The notes under the pieces are model-generated. The model was not told where the DNA came from and ran no database searches. It was given only the letters and a program-made list of their open reading frames with translations. A stretch of 60,252 nt of DNA from Cryptoclostridium sp036644995 (lineage in GTDB: Bacteria; Bacillota; Dehalobacteriia; UBA7702), in assembly GCA_036644995.1 (NCBI GenBank), contig JAVXOZ010000011.1:1-60252 (forward strand), in the 5' to 3' direction. Below are positions 1 to 7,272 of this stretch, piece after piece. Positions within the stretch are counted from its first letter, which is position 1. Every line of letters begins with the position of its first letter. A program made the position numbers and the translations under genes.

Positions 1-137
1 TTCTTCTTGTTCTATGGTCATAAATAGGGAATAATTTCATTTTTCCCATGGGTTTAGTTTCCTTTCTCTTAGCTTCCACAATGAATTATCGTGTTTATAT
101 TCTAATATTTCATGGATTTATTCCTTTCTATAACTAC

Positions 138-357
138 CGCTACATTCGCTACCTTCGCTACCTATATGCCAAAGCACCTGCATACCTATGGTTTATACAT
201 AACACCTAAAAATATACATCAATAACACAACCGCTACAACCGCTACCTACACCCTTTATGCAGGTATCTATTATATCTAAAGTAGCTATAAACCCCTTAT
301 AGATGAATGTATAACACCACTATAAACCATGTGGTAGCGAAGGTAGCTGTTGTAGCT
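138..357. repeat. Iteron-like 6-bp repeats, candidate replication origin of the integrated element
   Basis: CGCTAC occurs at 138, 147 and 156, again at 232 and 241, and the inverted form GTAGC(G/T) at 334, 343 and 352. Within each cluster the spacing is exactly 9 bp. The DNA between the clusters (about 162-231 and 247-333) is very AT-rich. The array lies just beyond the 3' end of the primase/helicase gene. Staphylococcal pathogenicity-island origins are known to have short iterons on both sides of an AT-rich stretch next to the rep/primase genes, so an origin bound by the element's own helicase is the best inference. No protein gene is visible in positions 1-362. Confidence 0.5.
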
Positions 358-362
358 ATATA

Positions 363-2270
363 TTAGAATAACGGGGTTTGACCACATGAAAATGTATGTA
401 TCCGCTTAGTGTTTGTAGGAGCTTCATATATAATATTGTCGTATGCCATGAACAGATGGCGAATATCTTTCACCTTTGCGGATATAGACCGAGGTGAACC
501 TACTGTTAGCCCTGTTTTATCCGCACAAGCAAGAAGTAAATCTGAAGCAGTACCCTGCCACCCACAAGGGGAATCCTTCAATAATTCTTTTACCGTTATA
601 ACAATGGGGTTTTGTTGGTATTCTTCCTTTTGGCACATAGCTTCTTGCTCCTCAAGGCTGCCCACAAACTCCCAGCGGCAAAGGTCTTTGTTAAAGCGAA
701 TTACCGTATCGCAATAGTCAATATCTCGCCCTGTTATAGATAGCGTAGTTTTGGTATCGGCTCTTGTCTTTTTTGCCATTACCATAGAAGTATCCGCAGC
801 ACCACCAATGCCATTGGTTCCGGATATACGATTGAAAGGGTCAGCATCATCCCCAGCCTTTCTAAGATGGTGAACCAATAGTATGCAAATACCATGTTTA
901 TCTCCAAAGGCTTTAAGTTCTCCCACCTCTCTATAATCCGATTGATATGCACCTTCTTTGGAATTTACAGAGGTTCGCACCTTCTGCAAGGTGTCAATGA
1001 CTATAAGGGCGGTATCGGGATTTTCTGCCATATAGTTGTCCAACATTTCAATTAAGCCGCTCCCCAACCCATCCACTTTGATAGCGAAGTTAAAACCCAC
1101 AGGAGCAGGGGTATTTTGCAATAGCTTCATCATGCGAGTTTTAAGGCGGTTATAGCTATCCTCTAAAGCCAGATACAAACATCCGCATTGATTGCTATTG
1201 TGGTTTAAAAATGGCTCTCCTCTCGCCACAGCGATACATAAATCAAGGACAAACCAACTTTTGCCATACTTTGGGGGCGATGCTAAAAGTGCAAGCCCTT
1301 GGGGGAGTAAGCCCTCAACAATGAACCGCACTGGGGGAATTTCTTTCTTTTGTAACTCAACCGCAGATAGGGTATTTAAACTTTTCTTTTCCTTTGGTGG
1401 TTCTGTACGCCCATCATTCTTCTGCTTATACCCTTCGTAGGTGTCCATGCAATTATCAATGGCTTTGGTTATGGTTATTTCCCCATAAGTCTTTCCACCG
1501 TGGTTTTCGTCCCATTTGGGGCGATACAAGCCACTTTGGCGGAAGATACCATCCATCTTTACATATTCGCAACCGCACCAAAAACCAAGGAGATTACAAA
1601 AGGCTAAATCTGCTTCGCTTTGGCTTTGGTATTGACGCTGCCAATCCCCATTAAATAAAGCGGTAAATAAATCACCGTTTTTTGAATCCATAGCCTTGTC
1701 CAATATCTCCATATCAGACAAAGAACATTTGGGTTTCTTTTGACTTTGGGGCTTCTTTTTCTTTTCCGGGCGTTTCATATACTGCTCCGCAAAGTTGTTT
1801 ACTTCATCTTGGGTTAATGCCCTTATGGGGTAGCTTTGAGGGTGTTCGTTGCCGGTAACCGTAACATAGCGGTCGGTCTGGTGGGAAAGGTACAATTCCA
1901 GCCCTATTTTGGAATTTTTAAAGTAATACCGCTCCTTATCATAGGTAACACCATGGGAATAGAATAAAATCCGTATCCCCGCACCGCTGGGTGAAATCTC
2001 GGTATAGCTTTGGAAATAGTCTATTACCGCTTGAGCCATGGGGGAAAGCTTGGCATCTATAATGCAATGGTCAATGTCCACAGCGGACAAGCCTTCTCCC
2101 AATGACACCCCAAAACCGTGGTATTTTTCAACGACGGCAGCGGCTTCTTCATATGTGCCAAAGGTTTTGGGGTCATTGGGTTTTGCCATATTCCCTGTTT
2201 TGGGGTTATACGGCACCTTATCTTTTCTCACGCACCAGTAAGGGTGCTCCTTAATCTCTTGTGGAATCAT
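363..2270 (-). CDS. Primase/helicase replication protein of a mobile element
   Basis: A 635-residue protein that probably primes and unwinds DNA for autonomous replication of the element. The N-terminal part (about 1-165) looks like an archaeo-eukaryotic-type primase domain: D65 and D67 form a DxD metal-binding pair and SPSGAGIR (93-100) matches the SGxG motif of that family. A helical linker or helicase-binding region spans about 185-290. A RecA-like AAA_25 ATPase follows, with Walker A SPPKYGKS at 331-338 and Walker B ALIVIDT at 421-427, as in RepA-type helicases. Its start overlaps the stop of the 79-residue gene at 2267-2506 by 4 bases, so translation is coupled. Such proteins occur in satellites, plasmids and phages. 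Function is sure at the class level; the exact subfamily is inferred. Confidence 0.8.
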   Translation of the reverse strand: MIPQEIKEHPYWCVRKDKVPYNPKTGNMAKPNDPKTFGTYEEAAAVVEKYHGFGVSLGEGLSAVDIDHCIIDAKLSPMAQAVIDYFQSYTEISPSGAGIRILFYSHGVTYDKERYYFKNSKIGLELYLSHQTDRYVTVTGNEHPQSYPIRALTQDEVNNFAEQYMKRPEKKKKPQSQKKPKCSLSDMEILDKAMDSKNGDLFTALFNGDWQRQYQSQSEADLAFCNLLGFWCGCEYVKMDGIFRQSGLYRPKWDENHGGKTYGEITITKAIDNCMDTYEGYKQKNDGRTEPPKEKKSLNTLSAVELQKKEIPPVRFIVEGLLPQGLALLASPPKYGKSWFVLDLCIAVARGEPFLNHNSNQCGCLYLALEDSYNRLKTRMMKLLQNTPAPVGFNFAIKVDGLGSGLIEMLDNYMAENPDTALIVIDTLQKVRTSVNSKEGAYQSDYREVGELKAFGDKHGICILLVHHLRKAGDDADPFNRISGTNGIGGAADTSMVMAKKTRADTKTTLSITGRDIDYCDTVIRFNKDLCRWEFVGSLEEQEAMCQKEEYQQNPIVITVKELLKDSPCGWQGTASDLLLACADKTGLTVGSPRSISAKVKDIRHLFMAYDNIIYEAPTNTKRIHTFSCGQTPLF

Positions 2271-2506
2271 CGGCGCCCCTTTACAGAACTGGGCGGATAA
2301 CGCCGAACTCTTTTTTCATTGTATTGAGGAGTTGCCAAGTATTCCGAGAAAATGTCATAATTGACCAATGGGCGATTATTACCAATTTTAACCTTAGGTA
2401 TTGCCCCGTACTTCATAAAATAATGCACAATAATGTGGGTATTAGTGTGTTCTTGTGGTAATTGCTCTATTGCTTGGTGCGCAAAGCGCATTCTGTCTAC
2501 TACCAT
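2267..2506 (-). CDS. Small winged-helix/excisionase-like protein
   Basis: A 79-residue basic protein whose stop overlaps the primase/helicase start (ATGA), so the two are coupled. An AAGGGA ribosome site sits about 7 bases before the ATG at 2506. The segment from about residue 30, with YGAIPKVKIGNNRPLVNYD, resembles the wing and recognition part of excisionase/MerR-like winged-helix proteins, which often have a KIG-x-R-x-L-V turn. Its place between the switch region and the replication gene fits an Xis or recombination directionality factor. I cannot prove this from sequence; it could also be a replication accessory protein. Confidence 0.5.
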   Translation of the reverse strand: MVVDRMRFAHQAIEQLPQEHTNTHIIVHYFMKYGAIPKVKIGNNRPLVNYDIFSEYLATPQYNEKRVRRYPPSSVKGRR

Positions 2507-2538
2507 TGAATAATCCCTTCTTTCTGTGGTATAATAGG

Positions 2539-2612
2539 GATAGGTAATTTTTACGGATTACCTATCTGGGGGTTCTCCTGCTTGGCTTTCCACGGCTATG
2601 AGCAGGGGAACC
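2539..2612 (-). promoter_or_regulatory. Two inverted repeats in the leftward leader of the element
   Basis: GATAGGTAAT (2539-2548) is matched by ATTACCTATC (2557-2566), a perfect 10-bp inverted repeat with an 8-bp loop. Next to it, GGTTCTCCTGCTT (2571-2583) pairs with GAGCAGGGGAACC (2600-2612) around a 16-bp loop. They fill the gap between the tiny HTH gene and the excisionase-like gene. Neither is followed by a T-run on the leftward strand, so they are more likely an operator or an RNA control hairpin than plain terminators. Confidence 0.35.
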
Positions 2613-2614
2613 TT

Positions 2615-2788
2615 TTAATTTTTTGCCAATTCTTTGATAATGGCACGAATCTTTTCTTTTTCACCATCGGGCAACTCATGGCGCAGCTTACGAGAAAGAG
2701 TTTCTGCCGCAACACCAAGCCCCTCGGCTACTTGCCAAAAGCGAATGCCTGCTCCGTATATTTCAGTTCTAATATCTGTATTTTTCAT
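2615..2788 (-). CDS. Tiny helix-turn-helix protein (Cro/Str-like position)
   Basis: A 57-residue protein starting at the ATG at 2788, chosen because AAGGGAG lies about 7 bases upstream; a longer reading to 2842 would run into the -35 box and has no such site. Residues about 12-40 (GAGIRFWQVAEGLGVAAETL) fit an HTH in which GLGVAAETLSRKLR is the recognition helix region. It is the first gene of the leftward operon, divergent from the cI-like repressor, which is the place of Cro in phages and of Str in chromosomal islands. Role in the switch is inferred from position. Confidence 0.6.
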   Translation of the reverse strand: MKNTDIRTEIYGAGIRFWQVAEGLGVAAETLSRKLRHELPDGEKEKIRAIIKELAKN

Positions 2789-2813
2789 TTTATTCTCCCT
2801 TCTTTTTTCTTTA

Positions 2814-2842
2814 ATTCTATACCTTATTTCCGCTTTTGTCAA
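2814..2842 (-). promoter_or_regulatory. Leftward promoter of the element with candidate operator
   Basis: On the minus strand TTGACA, a 17-base spacer and TAGAAT precede the tiny HTH gene. The palindrome GTCAAGATGTTGAC (2838-2851) overlaps the -35 box and contains the half-site TCAACATC on the minus strand. The same TCAACATC lies at 2906-2913 in the opposing promoter, so one repressor could cover both. Confidence 0.6.
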
Positions 2843-2897
2843 GATGTTGACTGCAAATGCAACATTCTAATTTATAATTAAAATTCCAATTATCGTA

Positions 2898-2926
2898 TTG
2901 ACAAATCAACATCAAGATGATAGAAT
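2898..2926 (+). promoter_or_regulatory. Rightward promoter of the repressor-integrase operon with candidate operator
   Basis: TTGACA (2898-2903), a 17-base spacer and TAGAAT (2921-2926) precede the AGGAGG site of the repressor. The half-site TCAACATC (2906-2913) sits inside the spacer, and TTGACAAATCAA (2898-2909) is a TTGA-4-TCAA dyad over the -35 box. The -35 and -10 boxes are the same as those of the divergent leftward promoter. Confidence 0.6.
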
Positions 2927-2950
2927 GATTTAATAAAAGGAGGTGCTTAT

Positions 2951-3556
2951 ATGCTTGAAGGTTTTGGGAAAAGGTTAAAAACATTAAGAGAAGATAAAGG
3001 ATTATTACAAGAGGAGCTTGCTACCGCTGTTGGGATTTCCTTATCCAGTTTGAGGGCTTATGAGCGAATAATAGATAATAGCTCTAAAAGCAAACCGCCT
3101 ATTGATACTATTATAAAGATAGCTGATGAGTTAAACACGTCTCTTGATTATCTTTGTAGGGGCAAAGACGAACACCTTAAAGAGGGTAATGCCGTTCCTG
3201 TACTTCGATCTCTTGTGGATATAATGGAACTTTTTGGTGTTGGTATTAAAATCTACTCCATCCCTAATGAATTATTAGGGGACGTTGTACAAAGCGCTCA
3301 ACTTACATTTCCTAATGAGTTTATAAGAGGTGTACTTTTTAGTCCTGATGAACCCTCAAATATTGCGGCTTTTATAAATGAGTATCACAACTTAAGCGAA
3401 TGCGGTTTAAGAAATATTGATGATGGGCTATATATTAAAACGTTAGACGCTTTTATAGAAAAATGGAAGCGCTATGATATACACGACACCGAATTATATT
3501 ACAAACCCCTTGTAAAGGCAGGTGAACCTAATGGCAACGATAAAAAAGAGGAATGA
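2951..3556 (+). CDS. cI-like transcriptional repressor (XRE HTH)
   Basis: A 201-residue regulator with an N-terminal XRE-family HTH (about residues 4-70; GLLQEELATAVGISLSSLRA is the helix-turn-helix). The C-terminal 130 residues match nothing I can name and lack an obvious Ser-Lys autopeptidase pair, so it is probably not a LexA-type self-cleaving repressor. An ideal AGGAGG precedes the ATG. It is transcribed away from the tiny HTH gene and its 3' end overlaps the integrase start by 26 bases, coupling lysogeny control with integration. In PICIs the Stl repressor has this position, and is lifted by a helper-phage protein rather than by cleavage. Confidence 0.75.
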   Translation: MLEGFGKRLKTLREDKGLLQEELATAVGISLSSLRAYERIIDNSSKSKPPIDTIIKIADELNTSLDYLCRGKDEHLKEGNAVPVLRSLVDIMELFGVGIKIYSIPNELLGDVVQSAQLTFPNEFIRGVLFSPDEPSNIAAFINEYHNLSECGLRNIDDGLYIKTLDAFIEKWKRYDIHDTELYYKPLVKAGEPNGNDKKEE

Positions 3557-4964
3557 TTCCTATTTAATCACCGTGTCTTTGGGAGCAGATTACAAGGGTA
3601 AGAAAATACGCCGCTATACCACATGGGAGCCACCCGAAAACATGAGTGAAAAACGGCAGGAAAAAGAAGTAGAACGCATAGCCAATGAATTTGAAGCAAA
3701 GTGCCGTATGGGAGATGTGGTGGATGGTAATGTCCGCTTTTGCGATTTTGCCGATAAATGGTTTAAAGACTGTGCCGAAAAGCAATTAAGACCCTATACA
3801 CTCAACCATTACCACTCCTTAATGCCAAGAATCAACCAAGCTATTGGGCACGTAAAATTAAAAGACTTACGCCCACACCATTTGGTGGAATTCTACAACA
3901 ACCTTGGAGAAAAGGGTATTCGCCTTGATATCAAATATCGGTGTTTAATTGACTTTAACTCTTTACTGACTGAAAAAAAGATAAAAAAAACCACCTTTGC
4001 TGAAAAATCAAAGGTGAGCATTTCTACATTGAAATCACTGTGCCACGGCAATAATGTAAGCAAAGAAACCGCCGAAAAAATCAGCAAAGCCATGAAAATA
4101 GATATGAATAAACTCTTTGAACTAAACGAGGGCAAAGCAACACTATCCGGGCAAACCATTCAACATCACCACCGGTTGATATCCACAATCCTTTCTACGG
4201 CGGTGGAATGGGAAGCTATAAGCTCTAACCCTTGCCAAAGAGTGAAGCCGCCAAAAGTTGCCCCCTCAGCTCCCCGTTATTTGGATGAGGTGGAAGCAGT
4301 GCAACTTTTAGCCGCCATCAGCCATGAAGAACCAAAGTATAGAATGATTACCACATTGCTTTTACTCACGGGGATGAGGAGAGGTGAAGCAATGGGCTTA
4401 GAATGGAAAGATATTAACTTTGAGCAGTCGGTAATCAATATAGTTCGGACTTCTCAATACATATCCGGGCAAGGCATCATTACCGATGAAACAAAGAATG
4501 AAAGCTCAAAAAGGGCGATAAAATCCCCTAATTCCCTATTGGTAGATTTACGGAAGTATAGGCTCTGGCAGAATGAGGAACGTTTGAAAATCGGTGACCA
4601 ATGGGAAAACCATGATAGACTATTTACCCAATGGAATGGCAAGCCCATGAACCCCGACACCTTTTCCCAATGGTTTCATGATTTTGTGGAAAGGAAAGGT
4701 TTACCGGATATCGTTGCCCATAGCCTACGGCATACCAACGCCACATTACAAATAGCTAACGGCGTTCCTATAACCACTGTTGCAGGTGGTTTGGCACACG
4801 CCACCCCAGCAACTACCACAAAGATATATAGCCACGAAATCAAGTCCCCAGATGCCACAGCTCCAGAGGTTTTGGAAAATATATTGACCCCAAACCAATC
4901 AATGGCAAAATCATATTTTTCAGCAGGCGGACGGCAAATGGACGGCAAAATCCAAAAAATGTAA
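3531..4964 (+). CDS. Tyrosine recombinase/integrase with an inserted HTH domain
   Basis: A 477-residue integrase that inserts and excises the element. The start is the ATG at 3531, with AGGTGA 5 bases upstream; a GTG at 3522 is inside that site. An arm-binding region (about 1-65) and SAM-like core-binding domain (about 68-227) precede the catalytic domain. Active-site residues are R283 (TGMRRGE), K327, H397 and R400 (HSLRHT), H423 and nucleophile Y433 (KIYSH). The odd part is an extra XRE-like HTH at about 140-200 (KKTTFAEKSKVSISTLKSL) splitting the core-binding domain. The gene ends 53 bases from the 3' end of tRNA-Thr, the expected attachment site. Confidence 0.9.
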   Translation: MATIKKRNDSYLITVSLGADYKGKKIRRYTTWEPPENMSEKRQEKEVERIANEFEAKCRMGDVVDGNVRFCDFADKWFKDCAEKQLRPYTLNHYHSLMPRINQAIGHVKLKDLRPHHLVEFYNNLGEKGIRLDIKYRCLIDFNSLLTEKKIKKTTFAEKSKVSISTLKSLCHGNNVSKETAEKISKAMKIDMNKLFELNEGKATLSGQTIQHHHRLISTILSTAVEWEAISSNPCQRVKPPKVAPSAPRYLDEVEAVQLLAAISHEEPKYRMITTLLLLTGMRRGEAMGLEWKDINFEQSVINIVRTSQYISGQGIITDETKNESSKRAIKSPNSLLVDLRKYRLWQNEERLKIGDQWENHDRLFTQWNGKPMNPDTFSQWFHDFVERKGLPDIVAHSLRHTNATLQIANGVPITTVAGGLAHATPATTTKIYSHEIKSPDATAPEVLENILTPNQSMAKSYFSAGGRQMDGKIQKM

Positions 4965-4977
4965 TAAATGAATACGC

Positions 4978-5017
4978 AAAAACCCCTGTTATACCAACGG
5001 TATACAGGGGTTTTTTT
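4978..5017. terminator. Bidirectional terminator between integrase and tRNA-Thr
   Basis: AAAAACCCCTGT pairs with ACAGGGGTTTTTTT, extended by TATACC/GGTATA inside. It has A and T tracts on both sides, so it can stop the rightward integrase and the leftward tRNA transcript. Its T-run runs directly into the CCA end of the tRNA gene. Confidence 0.85.
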
Positions 5018-5045
5018 GGAGCTACTGAGCGGAATCGAACCGCTG
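5017..5045. other. Probable attachment site (att) in the 3' end of tRNA-Thr
   Basis: The integrase gene ends next to the tRNA 3' end, the usual arrangement when an integrase uses a tRNA T-arm/acceptor as attB and restores the gene. A second copy of this segment should mark the other end of the element. I see none in positions 1-360, so the other end must lie to the left of the window. Confidence 0.5.
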
Positions 5046-5092
5046 ACCTGCTGATTACGAATCAGCTGCTCTACCATCTGAGCCACAGTAGC
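5017..5092 (-). tRNA. tRNA-Thr (anticodon CGU)
   Basis: A 76-base gene with encoded CCA. The acceptor stem GCTACTG/CAGTAGC is perfect, the T-arm has GTTCGATTC, and the anticodon stem GCTGA/TCAGC encloses the loop TTCGTAA, giving anticodon CGT (reads ACG, Thr). Its 3' end faces the integrase and is the host side of the integration site. Confidence 0.93.
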
Positions 5093-5119
5093 AGATTATG
5101 AATTTAATCATGCCCAATT

Positions 5120-5148
5120 ATTTTAACGTTTATTTTTTGTTTAGTCAA
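5120..5148 (-). promoter_or_regulatory. Promoter of tRNA-Thr
   Basis: On the minus strand TTGACT, a 17-base spacer and TAAAAT stand about 28 bases upstream of the tRNA 5' end. Confidence 0.65.
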
Positions 5149-5216
5149 GGGTTTTTTACTTTCTTATAGAAAGTATACATAATGGAAACTGATTTTTAAG
5201 GATAGGAGTTAAGTTA

Positions 5217-5759
5217 ATGAATAAAATATTAGTAGTTGTTGATATGCAAAACGACTTTATTTATGGCTCTTTAGGCACCAAAGAAGCACAGGCAATTGTG
5301 GAAAACGCAGTAGCAAAGGTAAAAAGTTTTCACGGGGAAATTATATTCACCAAGGACACCCACACCCCTAATTACCTAAACACCCAAGAAGGCAAAAATC
5401 TCCCTGTGGAGCACTGCATTGAAAACACACAAGGCTGGATGCTGGAAAATAATTTGGAAGATTTTATTAGGGAGCACCACTCCAAGGTTATAAATAAGGT
5501 CACATTCGGCAGTGTAGAATTGGGGGAATATCTCAAAAATATAAACAAAAAAACACCTATTTCCGAAATTTGCCTTATAGGTCTTTGCACGGATATTTGC
5601 GTTATTGCCAATGCCATGGTAATAAAGGCTTTTCTTCCTGAAACCTTTATTTGGGTAGATGAAAAATGCTGTGCCGGGGTAACACCACAAAGTCACAAAC
5701 AAGCTATGGCAGCTATGGCAATGTGCCAAATACCCAACACTGCACAAAATGAAGAATAA
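5217..5759 (+). CDS. Isochorismatase-family cysteine hydrolase, nicotinamidase-like
   Basis: A 180-residue single-domain hydrolase, the usual length for this family. The catalytic triad is D9 (VVVDMQNDF), K94 (VINKVTF) and C128 in the TDICV motif. D47 and H49 (TKDTHTPNYL) match the metal-binding Asp and His of nicotinamidases (PncA), and VEHC near residue 64 is also found there. It may deamidate nicotinamide for NAD recycling. The family also contains ureidoglycolate and other amidases, so the substrate is only a guess. AGGAG precedes the ATG. The gene stands alone, just outside the mobile element. Confidence 0.8.
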   Translation: MNKILVVVDMQNDFIYGSLGTKEAQAIVENAVAKVKSFHGEIIFTKDTHTPNYLNTQEGKNLPVEHCIENTQGWMLENNLEDFIREHHSKVINKVTFGSVELGEYLKNINKKTPISEICLIGLCTDICVIANAMVIKAFLPETFIWVDEKCCAGVTPQSHKQAMAAMAMCQIPNTAQNEE

Positions 5760-5857
5760 CAAATTTTAGAAACAGTAACTTGGGGTAAGCTTTGACCTTA
5801 CATAAATAACAATAATAGGTTATACTTAAAGAAACAACACAATTTAGGAGGACACAC

Positions 5858-6361
5858 ATGGGATTTTTTAAAAAATCACCAAGCTTAGAGAGTAACGGAC
5901 TTTCAGCATCTAAAAATAAAGATGCTCAGCGGTGCTTAAAACAGCTGCAAGAAGCCATAGACCTCACAAATAGCACCAACAAAGCAGATATTTTTTTTGG
6001 GCGGTTAAATTATTCTTTAGACATTTGCCTTTATATGCAGGAATTTGAAAAATACGGCATTTATCAATCCCCCACCCCATCGGAAACATATAAGGAAATA
6101 ATAGCAAACATAGAAACCAATGTTGATAATTTTTTAAAAAGGTCACTTGCCAAAGAGCTTGAGAGCTTAAGCAATGTAAAATCTGAAAATGCTCGGGTAA
6201 AAAAACTGGTAAAATATTTTGTAGATGTAGATATGGCATTTGAAAAAAGCAACAAATGCTGGGGCGGCAATGGGCTGTTTCCTCGATATGAAGGAGCATT
6301 ATTTACCGATAACAACCTACAAACTTTGAAAAATCTAAAAAATGAATACTTGGGAATTTAA
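5858..6361 (+). CDS. Hypothetical protein
   Basis: A 167-residue soluble, mostly helical protein that I do not recognise. The start is MGFFKKSPSL after an ideal AGGAGG. Predicted helices run through about 20-60 and 75-120, with charged Lys/Glu-rich stretches and no membrane segment, signal peptide or cysteine pair. The C-terminal third has GGNGLFPRYEGALF. It stands alone; its 3' side carries a copy of the structured repeat and then a terminator shared with the tRNA-Lys that faces it. Confidence 0.6.
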   Translation: MGFFKKSPSLESNGLSASKNKDAQRCLKQLQEAIDLTNSTNKADIFFGRLNYSLDICLYMQEFEKYGIYQSPTPSETYKEIIANIETNVDNFLKRSLAKELESLSNVKSENARVKKLVKYFVDVDMAFEKSNKCWGGNGLFPRYEGALFTDNNLQTLKNLKNEYLGI

Positions 6362-6433
6362 GTATTTGCATTATAGTTTGAAACACAATAACATTTAAGC
6401 AGATGTTTAAAACAGATATTTAAAACATATGCC

Positions 6434-6589
6434 AGATTGTCAAAAAACATAGTTTTTCCCCAAGATGTCAGGCTGCTAAAAAAGCCTTAGATTGGACAAA
6501 ACTCCCTGAGCAGCGGCTGTGTAGTGTACCCATATCTACACAAGCAGTGGGAAGGAATTTTACCCAATACCAAACTTTATCCACAACCT
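6434..6589 (+). repeat. Structured intergenic repeat, subtype A, copy 1
   Basis: About 156 bp running from AGATTGTCAAAAAACATAG to the closing CAACCT. The fold is a short hairpin (TTGTCAAAAAAC) followed by a long arm; ATTGG pairs with CCAAT where most copies have ATTCGG and CCGAAT, a compensatory change. The flanks form a locus-specific inverted repeat (TTAAAACATATG on the left, CATATGTTTTAA on the right). It sits between a rightward gene and its terminator, opposite a leftward tRNA gene. Confidence 0.8.
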
Positions 6590-6650
6590 ATCATATGTTT
6601 TAAGCAGATATTGCAACCATCGGCAAAACCATAAGAGATTAAAAATAAGC

Positions 6651-6696
6651 AAAACCCCTAAATGAAGGTTTTAAATACCTCATTTAGGGGTTTTTT
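6651..6696. terminator. Bidirectional terminator next to tRNA-Lys
   Basis: AAAACCCCTAAATGAAGG pairs with CCTCATTTAGGGGTTTT around an AT loop, ending in a T-run on the plus strand that meets the tRNA CCA end. It closes both the hypothetical gene's transcript and the tRNA transcript. Confidence 0.85.
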
Positions 6697-6771
6697 GGTA
6701 CACCATCGGGGGTTCGAACCCCGGACACCCTGATTAAGAGTCAGGTGCTCTGCCAGCTGAGCTAATGATGC
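6696..6771 (-). tRNA. tRNA-Lys (anticodon CUU)
   Basis: A 76-base gene with encoded CCA. The acceptor stem GCATCAT/ATGGTGT closes with two G-U pairs, the T-arm has GTTCGAACC, and CCTGA/TCAGG encloses the loop CTCTTAA, giving anticodon CTT (reads AAG, Lys). Confidence 0.93.
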
Positions 6772-6921
6772 TTAAAAATATTCTATAATACAACAGCTTC
6801 TCACAAATAAAAAGCTTTGAAAATGAGCAGTAAAAGTAAGATTGAATTTCTCAGGAAAAAAATATAGAACAAGCGCTTTTCCCAAGAAAAGTAATTTTAT
6901 TTTTTTACTCACTAAGCTAAT

Positions 6922-6950
6922 ATTATACAGCTACTTTTACGGTTTGTCAA
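6922..6950 (-). promoter_or_regulatory. Consensus promoter about 150 bp upstream of tRNA-Lys
   Basis: On the minus strand TTGACA, a 17-base spacer and TATAAT: a perfect match to the sigma-A consensus. It points at tRNA-Lys from unusually far away, giving a leader of roughly 140 bases. No convincing gene lies in 6772-7272, which otherwise holds only AT-rich DNA. Confidence 0.7.
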
Positions 6951-7272
6951 TTAGGGTAAAAGATAATTCCAAAAATATTATTTTAGCAAAAATCAACACC
7001 TTATTTTACAGGCAACAGGCATCTAAAACCTATTTTTTCAACCTTTAACAGCTTTAACAAACAGTTACCCGGTGATTGTAGCCACGTTGGTAGGTGAGCA
7101 TTTGCCTTTGATATACAGCAATGTTCTCAATATCTTATAGCATTATTTAATTCTTCATAAATAAATTAAATCCTTTATTTCTCATAAAAAAAATAGTACA
7201 ATAATCTTAAACACAAAATATACCTAAATTAGGAGTTTACAACCACAATAAACCGAAAGCAAAGAGGCAAAA

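Noticed and set aside
4676..5086. A 136-residue leftward reading frame over the tRNA-Thr gene
   Set aside because: It starts inside the tRNA and runs antisense to the integrase; its first residues are just the translated tRNA.
6842..7048. A 68-residue rightward frame in the tRNA-Lys upstream region
   Set aside because: No ribosome site, AT-rich random-looking composition, and it crosses the strong leftward promoter.
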